DNA of 8,782 bases from Planctomycetota bacterium (GCA_020425835.1 JAGQRC010000097.1:1-8782), one strand, 5' to 3'; positions 1-7,303 are shown, numbered from the stretch's first letter. Notes: generated from the letters alone by a model not told the origin. Program-made: numbers and translations.

Positions 1-1041
1 CACTCCGAACTCCCGAGCGAGCGGGACCAGGACCGGCACGAGGAAGACGATCGCCGCGTAGATGTCGATCATGCAGCCGATGAAGAGCAGGAACAGATTC
101 AGCACCACCAGGAAGGTGAGCTGACTCGTCATGTAGCCGCGGGTCGCCTCGAAGAGCCGTCTCGGCACCTCTTCGTCCACCATCATGTTCGAGACCGCCA
201 TGGTCATCCCGAGGATGATCAGGATCCCGCCGACCAGGACGATCGTCTCGTGCGCGATGCGGGGAAGCTGGGTCCACTTCACGTCCCGATAGACGACGAC
301 CTCGACCAGGAGGATGAAGGTCGCCGAGACGACCGCGGCCTCGCTCACCGTGAACTGCCCACTGTAGATTCCCGCGACGACGACGATCGGCAGCGGAACC
401 TCCCACGCTCCTTCGCGCAGGGCGGCGCCGAGCTCGGGCCAGCTGAACGGAACGCGCGGGACGCCCGAGCGAACACCGACCACCGCGGCGTAGATGGAGA
501 GGAGCCCGAGCATGAGAAGGCTCGGGAGCACGCCCGCCGCGAAGATCTCCTCGATCGATGTTCGCGAGATCACACCGTACAGGATCACGGCGAGGCTCGG
601 TGGGAAGAGAAGCCCGAGACTCCCGCCCGCGGTGATGAGACCGAGGCTGAACCGCTCCGGATAGCCCTGCTCCTTCAGCGCGGGAAGCAGCAACCCCCCG
701 AGAGCGATCAGGGTGACGCCGGATGCGCCGGTGATCGCCGTGACGAGCGACGACGCCCAGATCGCGACGATCGCGAGCCCGCCGGGAAGCCAGCCGACCA
801 GGGCGTTCGCGAGGCGGACCAGCCGCTGAGGGGCGCGGCTGTGGGCGAGCAGATAGCCACCGAAGGCAAAGAGGGGAAGACTCGACAGGAGCGGCGTATC
901 CCCGAGGCGGTTGAAGCTGATGATGATCGCTTGGAGATCGATCTCGGCGTCGCGATGGGCGAGGATCGCGGAGAGCGCCATCACGGCGAAGAGCGGGACA
1001 CCCGCGATGGCCATCACGAAGACGATGAGCTTGCCGACCAT
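1..1041 (-). CDS. dctM: TRAP transporter large permease subunit DctM (3' end outside window)
   Basis: The ATG at 1041-1039 lies three bases after the dctQ stop, with GGAG six bases upstream. The frame runs open to base 1, giving 347 residues of a family usually near 425-435, so about 80 C-terminal residues are missing. Membrane-transport signatures are in order: SLPLFAFGGYLLA (54-66), LVGWLPGGLAIVAIW (81-95), TAITGASGVTLIALGG (101-116), LITAGGSLGLLFPPSLAVIL (135-154), AGIYSGQFTVSEAAVVSA (223-240), and IGCMIDIYAAIVFLVP (321-336). The many hydrophobic helices match the DctM elevator-type domain that carries ions and substrate through the inner membrane. No frameshift or missing motif is seen in the visible part. 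It completes the binding protein, DctQ, DctM and TatT set. Confidence 0.95.
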   Translation of the reverse strand, partial: MVGKLIVFVMAIAGVPLFAVMALSAILAHRDAEIDLQAIIISFNRLGDTPLLSSLPLFAFGGYLLAHSRAPQRLVRLANALVGWLPGGLAIVAIWASSLVTAITGASGVTLIALGGLLLPALKEQGYPERFSLGLITAGGSLGLLFPPSLAVILYGVISRTSIEEIFAAGVLPSLLMLGLLSIYAAVVGVRSGVPRVPFSWPELGAALREGAWEVPLPIVVVAGIYSGQFTVSEAAVVSATFILLVEVVVYRDVKWTQLPRIAHETIVLVGGILIILGMTMAVSNMMVDEEVPRRLFEATRGYMTSQLTFLVVLNLFLLFIGCMIDIYAAIVFLVPVLVPLAREFGV

Positions 1042-1044
1042 GAT

Positions 1045-1563
1045 CTACTCCGCGTCTCCGGAGGCGATCGATGCCTTCGGCGGACGGATGCTCCGCCCGA
1101 TGTCGACGGCCCCCGCGAGGAGGAGCCGAAGCCCGATCCAGCCGAGCCCGAACGGGATCACCAGAGGCAGCCACCAGGTCGGGACGCCCCACCAGATCGC
1201 GTCATCTCCCGAGAAGGCGCGCTCGTCGCGCACGAAGGCGATCGCGGGCGGGATCAAGACGATCAGCACCGCGCACGCGACGAGTTCCCCGACCCCGCGC
1301 AAGGCGAGCCGGGGGCGATCGGGGAGGTAGTGTCCGATCGCGTCGATCGCGATGTGCTTGCGCTGTCGAGTGGCCGCGGCGGCGCCGAAGAGGGCGATCC
1401 ACAACACGAGATACTCGGTGAACGGCTGCGCCCAAGGGAGCCCCGGTGTGCCGAGGAGCCTCGCCACGACCGGGACCAGGCAGAAGCTCAGGAGTACGGC
1501 CATAAGGGTCAGGCTGATCGCCGCCTCCAGCCGGGCGAGACGACTCTTCGAACGCTCGATCAT
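1045..1563 (-). CDS. dctQ: TRAP transporter small permease subunit DctQ
   Basis: The protein has 172 residues, normal for the family. Its ATG overlaps the binding-protein stop as ATGA (1563-1560), and GGAAGAAG about five bases upstream acts as the ribosome site. There are four membrane segments, near residues 15-35, 50-66, 92-112 and 130-150. The family signature LFGAAAATRQRKHIAID (58-74) is present: a Gly/Ala helix followed by the basic 'R..HI.ID' stretch. DctQ forms the inner-membrane complex with DctM, which uses an ion gradient to import solute delivered by the binding protein. The charged C-terminal tail (SIRPPKASIASGDAE) is short and cytoplasmic in typical topology. This is a confident call. 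Confidence 0.95.
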   Translation of the reverse strand: MIERSKSRLARLEAAISLTLMAVLLSFCLVPVVARLLGTPGLPWAQPFTEYLVLWIALFGAAAATRQRKHIAIDAIGHYLPDRPRLALRGVGELVACAVLIVLIPPAIAFVRDERAFSGDDAIWWGVPTWWLPLVIPFGLGWIGLRLLLAGAVDIGRSIRPPKASIASGDAE

Positions 1564-2546
1564 GACTTCTTCCGCAGCTCCTGCAGCGCCTCACGAACCG
1601 CATCGAGCACCGCGCCGGAGAACTCCTTGTCCCGGAGCTTCGCCTCGATGCGCTTCGTCGCCTCCCGGAGCTCGCGGCGGTCGTCCTCTCCGATCGCGGA
1701 GCACTTCATGCCCCGCTTCTCCAGGACCTCGAGCGCCTCTCGATTCTGCAAGCCGACCTTCTCGTTCAGCTCGGTGACCCTTCGCTGGATCACGTCTCGA
1801 ACGGTGCGCTGGAGGTCCTCGGGGATCTTCTTCCATGTCCGCTGCGAGACGGCGATGACTCCGACGGAGTAGTTGATCGCGAGGTCGACGCGATGCTTGA
1901 CCTTGGTGTGCCACTGGAGCGCGACCAGGCCCACCGGTGGTGAGAACACGGTGTCGATCAGCCCCGATTGGAGCCCCGGAAGGACGTCCGTGACGCCGAC
2001 CGTGACCGGCGTGATGCTCAGCGCCTCGAAGAGCTCCTTGGAGAGCCGATCGTTCTCGATCAGCCAAGGCTTCGCCTTGCGCAGCTCGGCGACCGAGCCC
2101 ACGGGTCGGGTGCTGAAGAGATACGAGAACCCGAGATGGGGCCAGGCGAGCACTTCGTAGCCGTTCTCCTGGCACTGTTTCTCGAGGAGCGGTCCGACGC
2201 GCGACAGGACTTCGTCGACCTCGGTCCGGTTCTCGAACTGCAATGGGAACTGCAGCGCGAGGCTGTCCTTGCAGATCTGGGCCAGCCCCGACCCGATGAA
2301 CGCGGCGGCATGGAGCTGTCCGACCCGGATCTTCCGGAGGACGGTCTTCTCATCGCCCTGGACACCGTTGGCGTAGCACTTGAGCCGAACGCGTCCCTCG
2401 GTGGCCTCGTCGATCTCCGCGGCCATCTCCGTCATCGCTCGACCCCAGACGCTCTGTTCCGGGGCTTGGGTGGCGAGCTTGATCTCGACGGTCTCGGAGG
2501 AGACCGACGGCGCGGTCAGCGCCAACACGAGCCAGAAGGCATGCAT
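1560..2546 (-). CDS. dctP: TRAP transporter substrate-binding protein (DctP/TatP type)
   Basis: The protein has 328 residues. The ATG at 2546 follows AGGAAG (2561-2556), which overlaps the tatT stop, with a 13-base intergenic gap. The hydrophobic start MHAFWLVLALTAPSVSS is a short signal peptide with no Arg or Lys. An upstream in-frame ATG at 2618 would add a basic region but would overlap tatT by 59 bases. Binding-protein hallmarks follow: VEIKLATQAPEQSVWG, YANGVQGDEKTVLRKI (58-73), FSTRPVGSVAELR (144-156), DVLPGLQSGLIDTVF (187-201) and WKKIPEDLQRTV (238-249). It binds the transported solute in the periplasm and hands it to the membrane pair. Where most DctP proteins have 'K-h-R' supplying an Arg to the ligand carboxylate, this one has KPW (159-161). 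Together with the tatT neighbour, this suggests a ligand other than a simple dicarboxylate. Confidence 0.92.
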   Translation of the reverse strand: MHAFWLVLALTAPSVSSETVEIKLATQAPEQSVWGRAMTEMAAEIDEATEGRVRLKCYANGVQGDEKTVLRKIRVGQLHAAAFIGSGLAQICKDSLALQFPLQFENRTEVDEVLSRVGPLLEKQCQENGYEVLAWPHLGFSYLFSTRPVGSVAELRKAKPWLIENDRLSKELFEALSITPVTVGVTDVLPGLQSGLIDTVFSPPVGLVALQWHTKVKHRVDLAINYSVGVIAVSQRTWKKIPEDLQRTVRDVIQRRVTELNEKVGLQNREALEVLEKRGMKCSAIGEDDRRELREATKRIEAKLRDKEFSGAVLDAVREALQELRKKS

Positions 2547-2559
2547 GGGATTCTGCTTC

Positions 2560-3465
2560 CTAGAAGAAGTCGTCCTTGTGCGCGAGCAGCTCGCGCGCGC
2601 GGCGACGCGCGAGGGCATTGGTCAGCGCGTCGCGGTCGTCGGAGCCCCGGGGCACATCGAGAACTGCTCGAAGCTCGTCGACGAAGAAGGCCTCGTCGAG
2701 CGTCGCCTTGCCGATGAACTCGGCACGGAGGACGCGAGGAAGGAGTGAGGCCGCTCCGCGAAGCTCGATCGCCCGCCGGAAGTGCTCACGACTTCGTTCG
2801 AGATCCTGACCCGCTCCCCGCGGCTGGGCGGCGAAGTAGACCGCGAACACGAGATGGACCGCCCCCGAGTCGTGATCGGGATCGATATCGAGGACTCGAT
2901 CGAGGAGCGCCAGGGCCCGGGGCACGTCCGCGACCGCTTCCATCGACTCGGTGTCGGAGAGGATCCAACCCAACCATGCGGAGCCCGCCGCATAGAGCGC
3001 ATCGATCGCCTCGGAGCCCTGGACCGCGGCGAGGAACTCGTCGAAGTCGCTCGTCACCGGGTCGGGAAACCCGACGAGTCTCAGGAGTTCCCAGCCGTGG
3101 GTGCGGGCCTGCTCGTTGAGGAGGCGGGCGCGATCGGTGTCGGCGAGGAAAGCCTGCGCGTAGCTCGAGAACGTGAGCGCGGCTCGTCGTCGGAGCTCGA
3201 CGTCGTCGGGTCGTGCGCGAGTGAGGCTGTCGAGAAGGAGCAAGAGGGTCGGAACGCCATCGCGGACCAACTCGATGTCGGGCTGCCGTTGGATCGTCGC
3301 GTCGAGCCCCCTCAAGAGATCGCTGGTCGCTTCAAACGCGGACGATCGGATCCAGGATGCGCACCCGGGAAGGAGTGTCCCGCACAGCGACAACAGCATC
3401 GCGACCGTTGCGCGGCGCGACGTCGGGAAGCGTTGCGATCGAGGGGCAAGGGCTCGACGAGTCAC
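2560..3465 (-). CDS. tatT: TatT-type TRAP transporter T-component lipoprotein
   Basis: The protein has 301 residues and begins at a GTG that overlaps the radical SAM stop as GTGA (3465-3462). A basic N-terminus (RR, R, RR) precedes a hydrophobic stretch, VAMLLSLCGTLLPGC, with a lipobox-like LPGC putting the lipidated cysteine at residue 35. The rest is helical and TPR-like: an early SSAFEATSDLLRG, a VPTLLLLLDSL helix, the repeat-like segment ALALLDRVLDIDPDHDSG (184-201), and a terminal ARELLAHKDDFF. The opening, the 'DG(V/I)P..LLLLDSL' segment and the 'LL..(K)D.(L/F)F' ending are typical of the TatT family, known from T. pallidum Tp0956, which docks on the binding protein TatP. Its place directly before the binding-protein gene agrees. 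It likely sits lipid-anchored facing the periplasm and assists substrate delivery. Family assignment is from pattern recall and gene order, and is fairly sure. Confidence 0.85.
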   Translation of the reverse strand: MTRRALAPRSQRFPTSRRATVAMLLSLCGTLLPGCASWIRSSAFEATSDLLRGLDATIQRQPDIELVRDGVPTLLLLLDSLTRARPDDVELRRRAALTFSSYAQAFLADTDRARLLNEQARTHGWELLRLVGFPDPVTSDFDEFLAAVQGSEAIDALYAAGSAWLGWILSDTESMEAVADVPRALALLDRVLDIDPDHDSGAVHLVFAVYFAAQPRGAGQDLERSREHFRRAIELRGAASLLPRVLRAEFIGKATLDEAFFVDELRAVLDVPRGSDDRDALTNALARRRARELLAHKDDFF

Positions 3466-4775
3466 GCGTGGACGGTCGCCGGTCGCCAGTCGCGCTCGAG
3501 ACTCGGCTCGACCGTGTCGAACTTCGCGAGCGCCGTGGTGTTGGGCGGCCGCCGCCCGTCGAAGAGGTCGCACGCGCGGTAGTACCGGAGGTCGTCCCAC
3601 CAGAGGCGCGCGAAGGTCCGATCGTGACGGAAGCGCTGCAGCAGGTCGATCGGCCGCTCCAACAGCTCGAGGACCGGGCCGAAGAGCTCCGACGGATCCC
3701 GGAAGCACTCCCAGTCGCAGCGCGTGCACGACTCGCTCCTCGGTCGCGTGTCGAGGTCGAGGTCCTCGAACGGACCGAGGCTCTCGGATCCGCGGTATCC
3801 GCACGGGTAAGCGTGCCCGTCCTTGGAGTCGACGAAGAAGAAGTCGAGCCCACCGCGACAACCGTACCCGGGATCGCGCGACGCCCCCGAGTAGTAGCGA
3901 CGAAGGGTGTGCAGTGTGGCGCGCGGCGAGAAGACGCGGATTCGGGAGCGGACCTCGGGAATGGTGTCGAAGAGCGCCTCGTAGAGCGTGGCTCGCTCGG
4001 ATGGGGCGAAGCGGACGATTCGATCGGAGGAAGTCGCCGCGTAGACCGCGGCGAGCTCCCCCGTCCCCGGGTCGACGCTCATCGGATAGCAGCAGTTGAC
4101 GATCGTGAAGCCGAGATCCACGACGCGTTGGTAGAACTCTCGAAGGCCCCGGCGATAGCGATGATAGAACTCGTCGAGGTAGCCTCGGGTCGGACCGTCG
4201 GGTCCCGCGTCGAGCTCCCACGTGAGGTCCCCGCCGAGATTGCGGTTGAGACCGAGGTTGGCCGAAGGATAGAGGCCGTGCTGGTGGAAGATCGGGATCG
4301 CGCGCGCGATCCCCTCGAAGAGGCCGCGGAAGCCCCGCATGCGCTCGTGCACCTCGGGGACCGCAGAGTCGATCGAGATCCAGAAGTTCCGAATCGGCGA
4401 CCCGGCGAGTTTCTCGATCGTCTCGTGGGTTCGAGCTTCCCATCCCGGACGATCGGGGTGCGCGAAGAGATACCCGTTGGTGCCGGTGCGAATGTACCGG
4501 ATCCCGACGTCCGCGGCGTGCCGACCGAGCTCGACGATCTCGTCGAGGTAGAGGAGCGGCTCCCCACCGGTGAAGGAGAGGACCGAGATGCCGCGGGCGG
4601 CCGCGGCGTCGATCATGCGCCGCATCGCGTCGACCTCGAGCTTCGAGCGCGCGAACTTCGAGGTCACTCGCATTTCGCACTGCGGGCACCGCGCGTTGCA
4701 CTGGTCGGTCAGCTGGATCACGAGCTGGCCGGGCACTCGTCCCCGGACGAGTGCCCTCAGTTCGCGGAGTCGCAC
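3462..4775 (-). CDS. Radical SAM enzyme with C-terminal twitch/SPASM-like cysteines
   Basis: The protein has 437 residues from the chosen GTG. The hallmark CNARCPQC (C26, C30, C33; C-x3-C-x2-C) binds the [4Fe-4S] cluster that cleaves S-adenosylmethionine. FTGGEPLLY (68-76) is the SAM-binding GGEP motif, and WISIDS (132-137) fits a core barrel strand. The C-terminal part carries YGC (C306), YPCG (C325) and CTRCDWEC (C350, C353, C357). This spacing suggests at least one auxiliary iron-sulfur cluster of twitch or SPASM type; C228, C229 and C402 are extra. Such enzymes modify peptides, sugars, lipids or cofactors. No precursor peptide gene is visible nearby, which argues mildly against peptide maturation. 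The gene overlaps the glycosyltransferase by 19 bases and shares GTGA with the tatT-like gene downstream, so its product is probably needed with both. An enzyme of unknown substrate is the safe call. Confidence 0.92.
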   Translation of the reverse strand: MRLRELRALVRGRVPGQLVIQLTDQCNARCPQCEMRVTSKFARSKLEVDAMRRMIDAAAARGISVLSFTGGEPLLYLDEIVELGRHAADVGIRYIRTGTNGYLFAHPDRPGWEARTHETIEKLAGSPIRNFWISIDSAVPEVHERMRGFRGLFEGIARAIPIFHQHGLYPSANLGLNRNLGGDLTWELDAGPDGPTRGYLDEFYHRYRRGLREFYQRVVDLGFTIVNCCYPMSVDPGTGELAAVYAATSSDRIVRFAPSERATLYEALFDTIPEVRSRIRVFSPRATLHTLRRYYSGASRDPGYGCRGGLDFFFVDSKDGHAYPCGYRGSESLGPFEDLDLDTRPRSESCTRCDWECFRDPSELFGPVLELLERPIDLLQRFRHDRTFARLWWDDLRYYRACDLFDGRRPPNTTALAKFDTVEPSLERDWRPATVHA

Positions 4776-7207
4776 GAGACCTCCAACGCTGGGCTGATGT
4801 TCGGGAGGTCCTTCAGATCGAACAGCGCGTCGCAGACCCGTTGCCAGCTGACGTCTTCCGCTGCGGTGCGGGCTCGATCGCGAAGCGGCTGGAGGGCGTT
4901 CGGATCGCGGATCCAGTCCACCATCGCATCGCGGAGTGCCTCTCGATCGGCGCGAGGACCACGGCTGGGCACGATGACTCCAGAGTCGAAGCGCGACACG
5001 ACCTCGGGTGGACCGCCTTGGTCGAAGACCACGGCCGGGAGTCCCGAGGCGTGCGCCTCGAGCACGGCGTTGCCGAACGTGTCCGACAACGATGGGAAGA
5101 CGAAGGCGTCGGCGGAGGCGTAGGCCTCCGCCAACCGCTCGCCGGTCAACGGACCGGTGAACAGCACTCGCGGAGGGCGGGACTCCCGGAGCTCGTCGAG
5201 GATCGGGCCGTCGCCGACGACCACGAGCTCCGCATCGAGTCCGCGGTGGACGACATCCTCGAACGCGCCGAGCAAGCAGTCGATGTTCTTCTCCTTGCTC
5301 ACCCGACCGACGTAGAGGAACTTGAACGCCCCGTTGAGACCGTAGCGTTCCCAGTAGCCGTTCCGACGACGTCCCGGGCTGAAGAGCGTCGTGTCGACTC
5401 CACGGCCGAGCACTGACAGCTTCTCCGGCGGGAACCCGTGTCGGACGAGACGATCCCTCGTGGCGTTGCTGGGCACGAGGATCACGTCCATCGGATCGTA
5501 GAACCAACTCATGAACCGCCAGGTCAATGCCTCGAGCGTCGCGTCACCGGTCAGTTGTCGGACGTACTCGGGGAAGTCCGTGTGGTAGATGCCGATCGTC
5601 CGCATGCCGAGTAGTCCCGCCGCCGTCCGCGCGACGAGTCCCATGGGACCGGGCGTCGAGATCCAGAGCTCCGCGAAGCGCTCTCGCTCCAGGTACTCGA
5701 GGATCTCGAGGAAGGGAGGGAACGCGAGTCGTTGATCCTCGTACTCGGGGAGCTCGAACATCCCGAGCGGCTGGAAGTTCACCAGGTCGAAGTCGACCCG
5801 AGGAGGACGTTCGGCGCACGAGACGACGGTGAGCGGTCGGCCGGACTGCTTCGCGATCGCGCTCAGGGTGCGGATCGTCCGAGACACACCGTTGATCTCG
5901 TCGATCGTGTCGGTGACCCATGCGCGTCGATCCGATCGCCACCGGCGGTCGAGAAGGGCGGGGAAGTGTTGTGCGACCTGCTGGAGGAATCGTTCATCCT
6001 TGTGTTGAGTCTTGAAGGCCGCGAGGTAGGGGGCGATCGCGAGAGCCACCGGACCCAGCGAGGCGAAGGTCTGGAGGCTGTCGATCAGCTGTCCCCGACG
6101 GAGTTTCTTCGCGAACTTCCCGAGGAACGAGAAGGCGAGCTGCTGGCTCATGTCGCAGGCCAGCTCGAACGCGCGACGATCCGCCGGACGGCCGGCTCCT
6201 CCACGGCTCTCCGACGTCTCGAAGAGCTCCGAGAACTCTCCGACGAGCGATCGCTCGATCTCCGTCAGCTTGCGCATTTTGCGACCGGGGAAGACGAGGT
6301 TGGGCAGACGCCCGAGCGCCGTGACCCATCGGAGTCGACGCTTCGGTGCGGGCTCGTTGAGGAGACGTCGGAACAACTCGGCGACCAGGGTCGATCCATG
6401 ACCCGCGCCGAGGAGCTTGTGGCGGTAGTAGCTCGACGCGATCTGATAGAAGCAGTGGGCGATCAGCACGCTGTTTCCGTGGGAGCCACCCTCTTCGTGA
6501 CGACCCGCGCGCAGGTGGTCGAGGAATTCGTCGACGTTCGCGGCGTGCGGAGTTCTCGTGAACGCTGCGCCGACGTACCGCCCACTGTGGTCATCGCTCC
6601 CGCCCGTGAACCGCTTGATCCAGGGCGTCGGTCCCACCGGCGGGATCCCGTGACGATCGGCCATGCGCTCGATCGTCCGCGGGGTCAGCTGATCGAGGAG
6701 CGCACGAGCCATCTCGCATGCGCGCGGGTCGCGGGTTCCGTTGATCGCCTCGAAACGGTCGAAGAGGAGGATCAGCTTCTCGACGTGTGCAGGCGTGAGC
6801 CGATCGTTGACGCGAAAGAGCGGGTGCGCCACGGAGTAGACGATGTCCTGCTCCGCGAGGTATCGGCGGAAGTCGTAGATGTCCCGCCGGATGTCCTGGA
6901 TCGCGGCGAACTGGGTCTCGGTGATCCCCGTCACCAGGCAGTGGATCTTGCAGTCATCCTCGGGGAAGTAGGTCGTCACTTCGCAGGAGATGAACGTGTC
7001 GGGAAGGTGGGCGATCTCCAACGCGCCCGAGATGCAGTTGTGGTCGGAGATCGTGACGAAGTCGAGACCTCGGTCCTTGGCCACTCGATAGACCTCGAGC
7101 GGGTCGACGAAGGACTCGGGCGATCCGATGCGTCGGAGGATCCACTCCGAGGGGCGATCCGAGTACTTGCTGTGGACGTGCAGGTCCGCGCTCGAGTGCT
7201 GCTTCAA
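4757..7207 (-). CDS. PHP-domain phosphoesterase fused to GT4-family glycosyltransferase
   Basis: This 816-residue two-enzyme fusion starts at TTG. Residues 7-240 are a PHP domain with its metal ligands in place: DLHVH (H10, H12), ISDHN (D55, H56), E76, H89, AHPL (H128) and GGSDDH (D205-H207). PHP domains hydrolyse phosphate esters using two or three metals. From about residue 430 comes a GT4 (GT-B fold) glycosyltransferase: an acceptor-side start DTIDEINGVSRT (433-444), YHTDFPEY, the VGRVSKEKN donor-domain start (633-641), and a nucleotide-sugar site DTFGNAVLEAHASGLP where D709 and E717 form a D-x7-E version of the usual E-x7-E. Residues 245-425 match nothing I know and look helical. No membrane segment is evident, so the protein is likely cytosolic. 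It heads the operon and overlaps the radical SAM gene by 19 bases. Plausible roles are glycan, glycolipid or glycosyl-phosphate metabolism. Domains are secure; the sugar and acceptor are unknown. Confidence 0.9.
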   Translation of the reverse strand: MKQHSSADLHVHSKYSDRPSEWILRRIGSPESFVDPLEVYRVAKDRGLDFVTISDHNCISGALEIAHLPDTFISCEVTTYFPEDDCKIHCLVTGITETQFAAIQDIRRDIYDFRRYLAEQDIVYSVAHPLFRVNDRLTPAHVEKLILLFDRFEAINGTRDPRACEMARALLDQLTPRTIERMADRHGIPPVGPTPWIKRFTGGSDDHSGRYVGAAFTRTPHAANVDEFLDHLRAGRHEEGGSHGNSVLIAHCFYQIASSYYRHKLLGAGHGSTLVAELFRRLLNEPAPKRRLRWVTALGRLPNLVFPGRKMRKLTEIERSLVGEFSELFETSESRGGAGRPADRRAFELACDMSQQLAFSFLGKFAKKLRRGQLIDSLQTFASLGPVALAIAPYLAAFKTQHKDERFLQQVAQHFPALLDRRWRSDRRAWVTDTIDEINGVSRTIRTLSAIAKQSGRPLTVVSCAERPPRVDFDLVNFQPLGMFELPEYEDQRLAFPPFLEILEYLERERFAELWISTPGPMGLVARTAAGLLGMRTIGIYHTDFPEYVRQLTGDATLEALTWRFMSWFYDPMDVILVPSNATRDRLVRHGFPPEKLSVLGRGVDTTLFSPGRRRNGYWERYGLNGAFKFLYVGRVSKEKNIDCLLGAFEDVVHRGLDAELVVVGDGPILDELRESRPPRVLFTGPLTGERLAEAYASADAFVFPSLSDTFGNAVLEAHASGLPAVVFDQGGPPEVVSRFDSGVIVPSRGPRADREALRDAMVDWIRDPNALQPLRDRARTAAEDVSWQRVCDALFDLKDLPNISPALEVSCDSAN
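4780..4784 (-). promoter_or_regulatory. Shine-Dalgarno GGAGG for the radical SAM gene, inside the glycosyltransferase gene
   Basis: GGAGG lies four bases before the GTG at 4775-4773, within the last codons of the glycosyltransferase. This supports that GTG over the next in-frame GTG at 4736-4734, which has only a weak GGGGA at a three-base spacing. The close spacing and the 19-base overlap suggest that ribosomes finishing the upstream gene re-initiate here. Confidence 0.5.
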
Positions 7208-7215
7208 ACGGGGTC

Positions 7216-7221
7216 CCTCCT
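7216..7221 (-). promoter_or_regulatory. Shine-Dalgarno AGGAGG that decides the TTG start
   Basis: A full-consensus AGGAGG lies eight bases upstream of the TTG at 7207-7205. No ATG, GTG or other TTG occurs in this frame between that codon and the upstream stop at 7373. The next sequence downstream already encodes the essential PHP metal-binding motif (DLHVH). Together these fix TTG as the start. Confidence 0.75.
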
Positions 7222-7248
7222 CGGGCGGTGCGCCGAAGGCTGCCCGAG
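7220..7248 (-). promoter_or_regulatory. Leader hairpin abutting the Shine-Dalgarno of the PHP-glycosyltransferase gene
   Basis: Arms CTCGGGC (7248-7242) and GCCCGAG (7226-7220) form a 7-base stem that G-U and G-C pairs can extend by about three pairs. The 3' arm includes the first two bases of the AGGAGG ribosome binding site at 7221-7216. Folding could therefore modulate access of the ribosome to the first gene of the operon. It matches no riboswitch class that I recognise, and chance formation is possible at this GC content. Confidence 0.3.
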
Positions 7249-7303
7249 AAGGGTGAACGTCATGGGGATTCTGTGTGAAGGTAGGGGCCCGCTCTTCACG
7301 GGT

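Noticed and set aside
250..1872. Plus-strand open frame of 540 codons opposite the TRAP permease and binding-protein genes
   Set aside because: It runs antisense through three genes with clear family signatures. The translation is rich in Asp, Arg and Glu without domain character, which is typical of GC-rich shadow frames.
3466..4701. Upstream extension of the TatT frame to 4701
   Set aside because: The extension lies inside the radical SAM gene in another frame. The GTG at 3465 with the GTGA overlap and the lipoprotein signal gives a far better start.
3357..5123. Plus-strand open frame of 588 codons opposite the radical SAM and glycosyltransferase genes
   Set aside because: It is antisense to well-supported coding sequence, and its low-complexity Arg/Glu/Val translation matches no family.
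4776..5507. Upstream extension of the radical SAM frame to 5507
   Set aside because: This part is an Arg/Pro/Ser-rich shadow of the glycosyltransferase domain. The family begins close before CNARCPQC.
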